Shown piece after piece: positions 34,809 through 46,635 of a stretch of 64,000 nucleotides of DNA. The translations under genes were made by a program, and so were the position numbers. The first letter of the stretch is position 1; the number at the start of each line of letters is the position of its first letter. Source of the DNA: Candolleomyces eurysporus (Eukaryota; Basidiomycota; Agaricomycetes; Agaricales; Psathyrellaceae); NCBI GenBank assembly GCA_027579435.1, contig JANBPK010000864.1:51436-115435 (forward strand). The letters are read 5' to 3'. The notes beneath the pieces were generated by a model, which made no database searches, was not told the DNA's origin, and was given only the letters and a program-made list of their open reading frames with translations.

Positions 34809-36228
34809 ATGTACAAAAGCGTCAATATAGTTCCAGACAGAGCCTTCCTGGCCATGGTCAATTCGTTGGCAACCACCACAGATAGTCCCCCGTACAAACG
34901 ACCTGTAAAATTTGTATATGGCCGCCAGGATGAATTATTGGAGGAAGGCCAGCTCATACCCACAAGCATGCAGGTTGGTATGACCCTTTGTAAATAAGCA
35001 AAGCGGACGGTCTCACATATGTCACAGTTCTCCTACAAAGCTATCTACAAGAAATCTAAATCACGTTTGCCTTCCTCCGGATCATATCCTCAGAAGATAC
35101 AAGTTAGGATTTACAAGAGGGCAACAGATGCATGTCCCCTTTCCTTGCATAGGGTCATTCTACACAACAGCAGGCTGGAAATCAAAGATTTGAGACGTCA
35201 GCTTAAGATCCTCCCCAGCAAGAATCTCACTGTACGTAGAACAGATTGGATTCTTACCTCTCATGCAATAGACTAAACATAGTATCTAGGTCCTAGATCC
35301 ATTGTCCCTTGAAAAAGTCACAACCGAACAGTTGTCAACCCCGGGATCTGTCAAAGCACTGCTAGAGAAATCGAAATGGATCAGAGCTGTAGTCAGAGGT
35401 ACCAATGGAGAGTGCTTGTCTCCTGTTGAGTGTCCTCGACGCCTTGCCAAAAGACGCTTCTTTGCAGCTTCAGGCACGGGAAAGGTAGAATGGACTCAAT
35501 AGCAGATACTAGTCAAGCGGTGGGTGTCAACGAGACGTTGATAGTTCCACCAAATCTCCATCAGGTCCCGCTATTCTCTCAATGTGCCTCCTTTACATGT
35601 GTTGACACAACGAAAACTGGTTTTCATGCTCCACTTCTTTCCCTGAACCACAGGCATCGTGCTTTGGCTGATCGTCCCAACTGCTCTGTACCCCTACCTA
35701 CCTCATACCAGTGGGTAGTGACAGATGCCACAAGCAACAAGGACCAAGGATTTCCACTTCGTTCTTGTGAATCATGCTGCATTTGTATACGCCATCATCT
35801 TGTCTTACAGTTCCATATTCCATCTTATCTATCAATCAGCTGAAGAAAGCCGATGGCACGACGGTGATGTTAAAGCGGAGATCCAATTAAACAAAGGAGT
35901 AATATGGCAGAGATATATCAATTATGATGGCAAGCCTACAATGCCGACCCCTCTACCAGTTACAAGGAGGAAATGACATCGGCCTTTTACGGCCCTACTG
36001 GGTATCCTATGCAAAGCAATTCTGCAAGATTCAGATACAATGGTTGAGAAAATGCTCACTATCGAGAGTTTGTGGAAGTCTCAAGCTCCTATTGGACCTT
36101 ACAATACAAGAACACACAATAAAATATACATCGGCTCTCCGTATAGAGCATGCAAGAATAGGTACAACCAGTTCATTAGAACACGAAACAGTAGCAAGTT
36201 TGTCAAGAAAAGGAACAAAAAGAGTTAA
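34809..36228 (+). CDS. Hypothetical protein, at least three exons
   Basis: Exons 34809-34973 (55 codons), 35028-35231 (68 codons) and from 35290 (VLDPLSLEKVTTEQL...) each keep phase 0 with GT-AG introns. The product is rich in Lys/Arg and has no recognised domain. Downstream the likely frame passes through GTCCCG at 35565 and may end at 36228 with TRNSSKFVKKRNKKS, but the joins after 35485 are uncertain. It could be two genes. Confidence 0.4.
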
Positions 36229-36720
36229 CCTCCAGGAAGTGCTCTAACGGACACCGTCCAGGGCGAGCAAGCCTTGATCGCCGTTAAACAGGGACATGAA
36301 AGAGTCCAAGAAAGGCGTGGAATCCAACCAGAATGCCCGGTCAGATCCGAATTCTTCAACGGGTAGAGAGCTAAATGAGTCAGTGAGCACGGACATCGAA
36401 GAAAAAATAATAAAATGAAATGAAAAATAAACAATGGCGAGACTATGCACATTTGTTCTTTAACAGTGAGGTTGGAACTGAGATTTCTCTGCATATAAAA
36501 ATGTGAAGACTCGGCTGTTGAAGCCCCAAGAATCGAGCTTTCCCCAAGATCAATGGGTTCCCTCAATCTTAAGTCCACAAACCCATCAGCCTCCTCTGTC
36601 ATATCAGCAATAAAGGGACGCTAACCTCATGAATTGCAACAAAAACTCAACATCTGCACCTCAGTCACCTGGATATGACCACCTCTTAGCCAACAAAAAC
36701 TTGAATCCACAAAGCCTAAG

Positions 36721-37580
36721 CACAAGCCTTCCAGTGGTCATGTCCTATCCTGGATACATCCAGGGTTTCCATGTCCTGCTTAGGCAGCATTTCCAACTAT
36801 GGACAAGTGTGTTGCATCCATGTCCACAAATCCAACCATTGTCCATGTCCAGTGTGACATGTCACAAGGTGTCAGGGGTCCCTGTCCAACAAACCTACAT
36901 CAATAAATGCCAAACAATATGAAACTTTGTTGTTCCACTTGAAAGATCACAAAGTGATCTGTTTCAATAAAATTTCATCTGTACACTTGATTTAACTTAT
37001 AGGCAGTGAAATAGATGCCAGATTTTCCAAAAGATGGTTCAATATCAATGTGCTACCTTAAAATTTAAGCTTTTCAAAGGACTAGGTTATACTAGAAAGG
37101 GTATATCTTTGTGTGTCCTGTGTTTATTGGAATGCTAGATATGGACCACAGACTTTACTGCTGAGTTTCTTGTCCAACCACCAAGCCAGGAGATATCCAT
37201 TTCCAAAGTATTTCCAACAATATTATGGACAGCACAATGATAGGCTTGTCCATGTCTTGGACAGACCATTAATAGGGTTTCCATGTCCTGGACAGATCTA
37301 TAACAGAGCTAATTCATCTCCACTTTCTTGTTGTTTGTCCAACCATAGCCTTGGACATATCCATAATCATGTCCACTTCTGACCACTTGTCCTTACTATG
37401 GGCTGTCCATGTCCTGGACAGAGAAATGGTAAGACATCTATTACCTGGTTATCCATTTCAACTTTAATATGGACAGAAGAATGACAGGCCCACCCATGTC
37501 CTGGATGTGTCCATGCAGTGTCCACTGTTCAAAATATGCCCAGTGTGTCCAAGACCAGAGCAATATGTCCAGGCCTTAGT
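36721..37580. repeat. Cluster of TGTCCA/TGGACA motifs
   Basis: About 25 copies of TGTCC or its reverse complement occur in roughly 860 bp, many as TCCATGTCC or in the inverted form TCCATGTCCTGGACA. They are spaced irregularly and fall in both orientations, with a gap near 36950-37100. There is no coding frame. The cluster lies downstream of the minus-strand gene at 38.0-42.6 kb and looks like the subterminal repeats of a DNA transposon, but no inverted termini were found. Confidence 0.6.
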
Positions 37581-37984
37581 TCACTTCATTGAAGACCAGC
37601 ATTTCTCAGATTAGAATTTCAATATATACCCTTAGTGTAGAGTTAAGGCCAGAATTGCAAAGACCTGAAAGATTGATTAACAATAAAAGATAAGTGAACA
37701 CTAAATTAGATCCACAGCAAAAGAAAGATGCCAAGTGAGAATGTAAGTTACAAAGTGAAGTCTTAACTAGCATAACAAGAACACACATGACACCAACAAA
37801 CAGTTGACCAGAAATAGAAAAGTAAGCAGAAAGCTAGTAAATGCAAGCAAAGAATCCCTTTGCAAGAAGATAAGTCAATAGCCATAACCAATGCAAAAAT
37901 AAGTGTAACAAGTTAAAAGAACACATAAACTCAGATATAACAATGAAGTGTGAGCTAACAATAGAGGGCAAGAGAAAGGTCCAA

Positions 37985-40900
37985 TTAATGGCGGCGAGAG
38001 GTGCTTTTACAAGAATAATGAGTGTATTGTGAGCCATGAAACCCATCGGAGTCAGAACTGTTACCTTGCACAGAGCGAGAGCGGGAAGCACGATGGGTGC
38101 CCATATACACAATTGATGGGGATCTTGACCTCCTATGCCTTTTTCTACCCTGTCGATAATCGCGGCGAAGATCCCTATGGTGGCCTTCATGCTGATAATC
38201 GTACCAGCCATGATTATACCCTTGAGAATGATCAGCATGATCATTTTGCTGATTTTCATCTCTCCGGTCCATATTTCGATAACGGGAGTCTTGAAGACAA
38301 TCACCACAGAGGTGCTCCAGGTCATGTTTACAGGAATAGTCATGAGACCAAGATCGGCAACGGAAGGGTGAACGACCACGTGCAGGGGAGGAACCACGTG
38401 GGCGCAAGGGTTCACGAGAAGGGCGGCGAAGGTGCGAATAAGGGTGGCCATGAGATGAAATACGGCCATGCAAGTGCGACTGTTCACGAGATGGGGAGCG
38501 ACTGCATAAATGAGAACGTTCGTGAGATGTGGAATGACTGCGTAAATGAGAACGGCCACGAGATGTGGAACGACTGCGTCGAGAACGTTTGCGGGATGTG
38601 GAACGACTGCGTAAATGAGAATGTCCCTGAGTTGGGGAGCAACTGCGTAAGTGAGAGCGTTCACGGGATGAGGAATAGTGAGGATTGTTGGGGTGGTGAA
38701 TGAATGGTGGAATAGATTTGCAGGATTCAGAACGGTCTTCAATCTTCTTCTTTGCGGCGGTATTCTTGAGACGGCCTAATGCCTGGTCCAATCGCATGAT
38801 TGTATCGCTGGCAGCAGCAACTAGGTTAGAAGAGGATGGCCTTGAACCTCCAGGTATAATGGCGTTTCCAAGAACTTCACGGGCATGAGACCTGAACTGG
38901 GCTTTCTCCAATGGTTTCTTGAAAGCAGAATCATCAATCTGGGCTACAGTGGTGTCGACAAGCTTCTTCAGTCCTGCCACAGACGTTCCGACAGTTTGAG
39001 TGACAAGTCCGTTAGCATCTTTGACAATGGGTATTTCAAGATATCTTGGGTTGCCCTTTGGAATTGCACGCTCTTCTATATGAGAGGTCAGTTGCTGGCC
39101 AATTTTATTTCAACAATTTTACACGTTACCTTCGGTCCAGTGCTCCAAGCCCAATTCGGTGATCTCTGTTCCATCATGGAGAGCCTGGCCTAGACTTGTA
39201 ACCCAGCCCCGAGGCCAGGTGTTTGTATCCCAGGTGGAATCGCCTGGTTGACCACTAAATTCAGATGGAAATATAATTCGAAGCTGCTGTTCAATCAAAA
39301 GTGGGACAGTGTGCTGTCCCCAGAAGCGAGTTATATTCGTTTTCTGCAGCAATTTCTCTGCAATAAAATACTAGAAGTCAGTCTTCTATCAAGGCTCCAG
39401 AGTCAACACCACTTACAAAGGAGCCGTACAAAGAATTGGCGAACCAAGGTACGAGCCTGGTCAGGCGACACCTTGCCATTCTTGCCCTTCACCTTCGAGT
39501 CTATCCCTTCAGGTTCGCACTTTGGGACACATTCAAACGACCGATGGGCACCAGCAGTTCTAGAGTCAGGCTGGGGAGCAACGAGATTGGCTGGTGAGGG
39601 GCACTCCGCTGGCGCAGTTGAAGTACTCCCTTCTTGGACAGGCTGCACAGGATCCCTTCGAGCAGGTAGCTCGCCAGCGATAAAGCACTCAGCAACCTCT
39701 TTCATTGTTATGTTCTGTGGCTTGACAAGCCCGCTCCCAATAGCACTGTCCAAACAATTGAGTCAGCAAAGAACATGAACACATGCTTGCAAACTTACAA
39801 GAGAAAATTTGCAAAATTATCGATGAAATCAGCTAACTCCACTTCATGGGCAGTGATGAAACTTGTCAGCGCCGCATCGGCTGTGGTGATTGTTGATGCT
39901 TGACGAGCAATTGGATTGCGACTGGTGATGACAGACACAACTTGAACGTCGCCATTTGTATACTTAGATACTTCTTCACTCTTCAAAGATGTTAGATAAA
40001 CGGAAGAAATGTTTGCCAAATGACACACGAACCAGACGACAAACATGCTTAGACATCTTCCGCATATAACCAGCCAATGCTTTCCCTTTCACTGTGGCAT
40101 CGCTATCACCGACAGCTGCGCTGAATGAATACTTCTTCTCATACGCCTGCTTCCAGACTGGGGCCATATATTTCTTCTCTTCTTTGTCCATTGCACAGTA
40201 AATTGCCAATGCATTTTGATTGAATTCAGCACAGCCCACAGCTGCAGTGAATCAGCCATGGAATCAAAATGAAGGTCAAAACGACAGGCTTACAGTCAGG
40301 TCGCTCATTCAATTGCGAATAGTGACATAGGAAATGGTTGTAGCGGTTGCCAGCACGAGAAAAGTGTATCCCAGTCTCACTTGGTTTGAGAGGCCTGTTG
40401 TGTGACAATCCAGAGCCAGCAAGGGCAACAGAATCTGGTAGGGAAAGCACTGGATGAGGCAAGGGTGATGCCGCATTGCTGTCATGGTGGCTGGGAGGTG
40501 GCTGGAGAGGCGGTTGGGGAGGCGATCTGGGAGCACACCCTTTTCCCTTTTGTGCAGCGGATAGGCGTGGTGGTGAAGTAGGGTTGGGTTTACGAACATC
40601 CCGGTGCTTCTTGCTCTGAGGTAACAACGGCCGTGGGGTTGGTGGATTATCTGAGTGTTCTGAACAAGCACGTCTACTGGTAGAGGTGTCTGGCTCCTGA
40701 CAAAGTGTTCGCCTTTTGCGTTTTCCAGCTTGAGCAGTTTGGTCATCATTGTAATCGTCATCCTCACTATCACTGGAACCATTGAAACTCGAGCCCGAAT
40801 TGGTACTGACACCATCCACATGATCACCAACAGAGGCTCTGTCATCTTCGTCCAGGTCGCTTGGGGGATCAGGGGTTGGAACATCCGGAATGGCATGCTT

Positions 40901-42625
40901 CTTGCGGAGGGTTCGGAGCTCGAGGCGAGCGGCATCCCAAGCACATTCCACTTCTTCGGGGGAACTGGCACCAACGATAGCAGGACAGAAGTAGGTGGGT
41001 GGTATTTGATACCATTGGCGGTCCTTTGGAAGTCGAAATGACGTGAACTTCTTGTAGCCTGTAGGGACAAAGTTTGGGGGCCGAGGGATGACAGGGCCTA
41101 GAACGGATGCACACCAACCGTCACCGCTTGGGACACTCCGGCCAATTTGCACCGGAACATCAACATTAGGAGGTGGAAGTAAGGGCGGAAGTCGATAAGA
41201 GTACATATGAACCCTACGTGGGATACGATAGGCAGTTGTGGTCGAAGCTTTTTTGGCAGCTGACCGGTTGGAGTGGTCACTGCAAGAGGGTGCTGCAAAA
41301 CGGCCAGACTTTCGGGGCACAAGCGATCCTGATCGTGCATTCGAGGACATAGTTGGACCCAATGGGGAGCTAGGGGTGGCCCTCTGTTGCGCACTGTGAA
41401 AACTGTCAGTGTACAGCTCTATGATGAATACCAGACAGACGCACGGGGTAGTTCTGTGCAAACCAGACTTGATCTTGAATTGCTCGTCCACAAAAGATCG
41501 CGGATTGGGCATGAAAACCTGGGAACTGAGGGAAGTCAGCATAGATAGATGCCTCCGACAACACGTAGCTCACAACATGGCTTGAATATCTCCAGACTTT
41601 TGACTCGCAGTGGCTGCAGAGGATGCCTGCACTCGAGCTCTGAGAGGGTCATTCTGAAGGTCACGACTAGTAAGGGTTTGGGCATGGCGAGTGCCAAGGT
41701 GCATCTCTGCTGGTGCCACGGTGTGAGAGAAAACTGATGAAATCCTAAGAAGAATTAGGAAGCTTCACCAAAAGTGTGCGATCGTAATACCCACCCGGCG
41801 GTAGCAGTAGTGAAGACCAAGGGCTTTGTCTTGTAGGCGGTCGCTGCTTTAAGGGCGCTGAAAGGGAATGGTTACTTGTTGTTTTGAACAGCTAAAGGTC
41901 ATGTGCTACCTTGACAGCTGGCTGGGTTCAACAGTGACTGTGGGAGACTGCGAAAAAAAGTGAGCAAGTGATCAGTGGGGTTGTAGTGGATGTACACACC
42001 GTGTCGACATCCATGGGTACACCTTTGTCGGTTGGAGAGGCACTCCTGGGGCGGCAGAGAACTGAACGAACAGAGGGGACTTCTACACTATACAAGGCAT
42101 CAGTTTGTGCCATACTCGAGTTGAAATATATAGAACCACAAAGAAGACCATGCTGTCGACAACAATAAGTCTAACCGACGCGTGAGCACAGGCTCGATGA
42201 CAGTAAGTCAAATCGAGGAGGGACCAGTGACATTTAGTCAAACTGGATGGCAGAGAAGAAAGAGGAAGTAGAGTAAGCATCACAAGAGACACGTACAACA
42301 ACATCTTCAAAGACCCAGTGGCAATACCAGACCCCTGCTTGTCGAGCGAGGTATTGTTGCTCTTCTCTTTGTTCGTATGGGCCCTAGGGGAATTTTAGAG
42401 CCAGGAGCAACGAGAGAAAAGGAGTAGCATGCGGCACTTACTTCTTATTGCCTGTCTTCCTGGGTTTCTGTAGCATGACACGTCAGATAGAGGTGAAGAG
42501 GTGTAGAACGAGGGACGGACCCGGGCAATTTGCCTTGGTTCTTGAAGAGGCCCAACGGCAGAAGGTGCTTGGTCCCTCTGACGCTTGCTCTTTCTGGTAC
42601 CTTGAGATTTGGATGAAGTGGGCAT
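37985..42625 (-). CDS. Large hypothetical protein with Arg/Ser-rich tail
   Basis: Coding pieces chain from about 42625 to a stop at 37985. Well supported are the segments ending GVPMDVDT (about 42010), TVTVEPSQLSS, ALKAATAYKTKPLVFTTATAG, the exon ending ATASQKSGDIQAML (about 41570), PTGYKKFTSFRLPKDRQWYQ (about 41030), an acidic Ser/Asp region, EEKKYMAPVWKQAYEKKYSF (about 40150), GDSTWDTNTWPRGWVTSLGQ (about 39200) and NPRYLEIPIVKDANG (about 39030). The C-terminal 200 residues are Arg/Ser/His repeats. I recognise no domain. The RS-like tail suggests a nuclear, RNA- or chromatin-associated protein, but that is inference. The first exons and the join near 39400 are unresolved; the simplest join there creates a stop, so the copy may be damaged. 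Confidence 0.5.
38488..38673. repeat. 36-bp minisatellite in the RS-rich coding region
   Basis: Five imperfect units of 36 bp (one shortened to 33), each with ATGTGGAAYGACTGCGTAAA or a close variant, then a partial sixth. The period is a multiple of three, so on the minus strand it gives a 12-residue Arg/Ser/His repeat (for example RSHLRS, SRSTS). Confidence 0.7.
42198..42242 (+). repeat. Spaced 15-bp motifs, left pair
   Basis: TGACAGTAAGTCAAA at 42198-42212 and TGACATTTAGTCAAA at 42228-42242, start to start 30 bp. The same two motifs recur inverted at 44.40-44.48 kb. Confidence 0.6.
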
Positions 42626-44577
42626 TATTCGAGTGTATGAAACAAGTCAGGAAGGACAGAACAGGTGGAGTAAGGTATTTAACGGGTGGCGGACTCAGGG
42701 TCGCGATCAGACAAAGCCGGGGGCGCGCGATGGCAGAGGCAAACTTCATTCTATCCAACTCCGCAAATATAGCCCACCAGGCTTGGCGGTGAGCAAAGTG
42801 AGATGCGTATCTATTTTTATGCCCACTATCAATTTGAAGCTGGTTAAAAACCCCATCCGAGCTGCAAAAGGAGGTAGAACGTACCTTGAGAATGAGAACA
42901 AGAGTGGCTGCAACAGGCAGGCATTCTTGAGCAGGGCGCCGTGTCTCGCTTGAATCAGCAATTGTTGAGAGGGTGTCTATGAGTATCGTCAATCAAGATT
43001 CGACTCATGAGTGAGAATCCAGTAAGGTAACTAAAAAAATAATGACCCTCTCACTACAGATCGACAACTACGGCTACTCACCTTGAACAGCGACAACAGA
43101 ATGTGTTTACTATCAAGAACCACAGACTATAGACGAAAGAATATTTCCTTCATTGCTCTCTGTGAAGTCTTTCAAGCTCTCGCAATGATCCAGAATGGTA
43201 ACGTGAGGTTATGAATGGTCAGCTATCTATTGATATGAGATTGACTACATTGGTGAAAATAACCAATGAACACTCACACAAAGTTTGCACATAGCTGTCA
43301 GCGAAGGTCCTTCAAACTTGCACAACATGATCCCAAAGCAGTAACGCAAAATTACGAATGGTAAGCTATCCAGCCTGTTGTTATGAGATAGGATACAAGG
43401 CAAAAACAGTTACTGAGCACTCACAAAGTATCTGTCAATGTCCCAGACACCCAATGAGACACTTCTAGGTTCATGAAAGGTTAACAATATCATAGATTCC
43501 CTAGCGAACAAACCCACCTCAAAATCATGGTCCAGACTGATTGAGATGCATTGACGCACACTCACAAAGGTGTGAACATGGGCAAGAAATTCCTGGCGAT
43601 CGATGTAAGTGTGTATTCGTGAGATATACTACAATTTTACCCCACTATGCGCGTGGAGATATGACAAGACTCAGCTCACCTTGGAGGCTTGGTTATAGCT
43701 TCATCCTGGGCGCAAACTGCGACGGCCGATGGGCGGCAATTGTCTGATAGAAGAAAGTGAGTATTCGAGAAACATAGGGAATAATAGAGGAAAGGTGCAA
43801 GCTCAAAGATGTGAGTTCGAACGAATTTGAACCGTTCGCAAATTTTTACAACGATGGAAGACGCCATTGTTGTTAACAGGCGACAGTCAGTCAAGCCATA
43901 TCAACAAGGGGAGGTTGACAGTAAGTCGAAACCTACAATACGATGCCTGTGGCGACAATTAGTTGAACCTCAGGCGTCGTTCCGCATTGAAGAGGGGTAG
44001 GGGAGAATAGAGAGTAAGGTGATCAGAGTTAGATCACTTACGATAACAATTCTTTCTCTCAAAAAAANTGCTACCGGCGCTTCTTCTACGCAAACAGCAC
44101 CGCGTCCTTCCCCGATCTTCACTATACTAGATTGCTTGTCGTCGTCGTGGCTGTCGTTGTGTCGTTGTGTCGTTGTGTGGTGTGTCTTTCGGAAGTGAGA
44201 GATTGCATCAGTCCTGGGCCGGATTGCTTAGCTAACCTGCTCGTGACTGCACGAACACGATCAACGGGCCTCTCAGCCTTTCTTGATGTCATCCCAACAC
44301 CTTGTCGACGTGTTTGCTATCGCCCGTTGCCTGTCTGCTCGCATAGTAAGTCCTCATAGCTCTTCCTTTATTTGTGGTTGCATCGGATAAGAGGGGTTTT
44401 GACTTACTGTCACCCCGGATTCCACTGGATTTGACTAAATGTCATCCTACCTTTCCATCACGAGGTCTTGACTTACTGTCGCTCGTATTCTTTGTGGTAT
44501 TGTTGAAAAGGCTCATGAATTAACTGCTGCTCGTTAACAGCTATTTCTCTTGCCTTCACAAAGCCATTGCTTTCAAT
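42626..44577. other. Intergenic; three-motif cluster at 43881-43967
   Basis: No gene recognised. CGACAGTCAGTCAAG (43881), TGACAGTAAGTCGAA (43917) and CGACAATTAGTTGAA (43953) are spaced exactly 36 bp apart. Ambiguous base at 44068 after a run of A. A short GTCGTTGTGTCGTTGTGT repeat lies near 44155-44175. Confidence 0.4.
44398..44482 (-). repeat. Spaced 15-bp motifs, inverted triplet
   Basis: On the plus strand TTTGACTTACTGTCA (44398), TTTGACTAAATGTCA (44430) and TTGACTTACTGTCG (44468) are reverse complements of the motifs at 42.2 and 43.9 kb, spaced 32 and about 38 bp. Confidence 0.6.
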
Positions 44578-45226
44578 ATGGCAGCAAAACCCGTTCTCGA
44601 GCCAAATGAATCATCCGGCGAGCGTAAGTCCGAGCTATCTTGGGTTGTCGTCAATGCTAACTAGGTCATAGCATCTCTTTATGGAGCGGCTGATGCTCTA
44701 TCCTACTATGTTTTAGACCATCAGCTTCCTCCATGCAAATTCCTCTTTGAAGGCACTCGACTCGCCCCGAATACGCCAGCTCGCCCACCTTTTGGCTCGT
44801 CACCAGTCCCAACATGAATTTTATTCCTGAAGTCCCAGCCGGCATGCGGCGCGCCCATGGCCGTAAAGATGGTTGATTTGGGCTGGACAACCAAACCCTG
44901 CACCCTCAGTTCATGTATCCAGGCTTTGACTACATAGCCTGCATTCCGCGACGATCCGAAAGACTCGAAGCGCTTTGGTGGACTGCGACAACTGACAACG
45001 CCCCAGCTGTAGAAGGGAACACAATTGTGTACGAGATTCGGGTTCTCACACCGCACCGCGTCGAGATGCTACGGGAAACCGAGGAGGAGTGTAGGAAACG
45101 GGCTTTTCGGGTGCTCGACAAAAATCCCTCTGCAACGTTGCTCAGCTTGTTAGTCGTACATGCGGAACAATGCCTCCAGCGTCTCAAAACCTACGGAATT
45201 GACTTCAAGGGCATCCTTGAGACCGT
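44578..45226 (+). pseudogene. 5' part of a hypothetical gene, truncated by copy B
   Basis: It starts MAAKPVLEPNESSG, then an intron (GTAAGT...ATAG), then SLYGAADALSYYVLDHQLPP. After a region with a stop (near 44817) the frame resumes as FMYPGFDYIACIPRRSERLE and ends at ILETV, where copy B begins. The YPGFDYIACIPRR...LWW pattern resembles uncharacterised agaric proteins. An intron (GTAAAG...CAG, about 44863-44909) joins the last part, but the upstream stop suggests decay before or after truncation. Confidence 0.5.
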
Positions 45227-46635
45227 TGATGCGGCGCATGCCTGTATACCCTTAGAAAAATCGCGAATTAATAGAACTTTTCTTTGGAAGTGCTTCTGAA
45301 TTAAAGGACTAAGTAATGATGACAACTTATAGAACTCAGCATGTCTTCTGAACATTGCGAAACCAAGAGTCGAAGTGGTTCCCGGCTTCAGACTTAGCAG
45401 CTCTCAAGGATCTGGCTCAGAACCTAAGTACGACGGTTCAGCAGTGGTGCTTTAAAATAGGAAGGCCCTGCGAACGTATCCAAAGGGTAGCAAACAGATT
45501 CGGAACCACAACTGCGCGCCCGACCTGGCGAGGTACGGCATAGGAAGAGAGTCTGCACACTACAAGGGACATTCGCCCTGACATTCGCTAAGTGGAAGGT
45601 GTAACGTCACTCTGTGGCTTCGAGGACGTGATGGCAAATCCATTAAAGTCAATTAAACATGACAGTTACTGGATTCGGAAGTACGAAGCAGCTCAGTTGA
45701 GAACTTCTGAAGAGCCGACTCAAGGTGTGAACTGATGTGGAGTGGAGACCGGACCCTCGGCTGTCTTCAGAACCCGAGATAGGTTTCGGTCTTGCAAACT
45801 GGCGTGGATAACAAGGAAAGCATGGAGTGTGGAAGAATGCGGAAGGCCTAGAGCCGGGGCGATGACGTGATAAGGGCTTGGGAGTGGTGCCCAGCGAACC
45901 GGATAGACGGAAGTAGGATTGGGAGCAAAGGTACTCACCTCTGAACCTATTCCGAACTATCTAAAGCATGTGGAAGTAGTGGAGTGCCGTTTCGGCAGTG
46001 GTTCCGAATGCGCCTCGATGCAAGTCTAGGGAGGTCGAGACCTAGTTCTGGAGCCTGGATACCCTCATATGATTATTTCTTTCCGGACTGGTTAATTTCA
46101 TGTGTTTTTATCTCTGTTTGTTTTGAATGTGTTTGCCAAACTTATTTACAGTATTTAATCTTGGACTCTAAGTACTGAATCTACATAGCGGGTAGCTAGC
46201 GTTGTATTTTGCGTCCGGGTCCGTGTTACCCACCGAATCTACGAGAGCCTTTCTGTTATCTTTTGCGTGTTTAAGTTCAGAAGTCGTTCGGAGGCCGTGT
46301 CCTCATCGCGTTGTCAAAAGTTATATCGTGTCGAGACCGTGTTCTCACTTCTGAAGTCGAATCCGTGTATTGTCGAAGTCTGTTGTCTACGAAGTTTAGC
46401 TTCCGAAGCAATAACATCGAACCTGGTTGAGCCTTAGCTCCCCCCTCGAACTTGCGATTGCAAAGTTTACGTTCCGAAGCCCAAGTCCAGCTTGACTTAG
46501 AGCTTTTCACTATACCCTTGCCCGCCCTTTATCTTCTGAAGATACTTGGTGTGTTTGTTTTGTGTGTGTGTTGGTGTGAGAGTTTGGATCTTCGTCTTGT
46601 TGTGTTTTGAGCCTTAGAACGCGACCTGCGCATCA
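45227..46635. mobile_element. 1.41-kb TG...CA repeat, copy B
   Basis: Homologous to 18612-19961 over its length: both begin TGATGCG, share GGTAGCTAGCGTT, GGTTGAGCCTTAGCTCCCCC and TTGACTTAGAGCTTTT in the same order, and end in CTGC-R-CATCA. It has no coding frame. TTCNGAA occurs 13 times (45294, 45346, 45499, 45674, 45705, 45766, 45950, 46002, 46276, 46349, 46401, 46472, 46534), where copy A has 8-bp TTCNNGAA forms. No target duplication is seen, and the two flanks belong to different genes on opposite strands. Confidence 0.75.

Noticed and set aside
38488..38673. CRISPR-like array
   Set aside because: Regular 36-bp units without distinct repeats and spacers; it is a coding minisatellite in a eukaryote.
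38029..38703. 224-codon open frame on the plus strand
   Set aside because: It is antisense to the Arg/Ser-rich tail of the minus-strand gene and is held open by the 36-bp repeat; composition and context support the minus strand.
45227..46635. Copy B as a simple insertion into the Plavaka transposase
   Set aside because: The left flank does not continue the transposase on the minus strand; it is a different plus-strand gene, and no target duplication exists.
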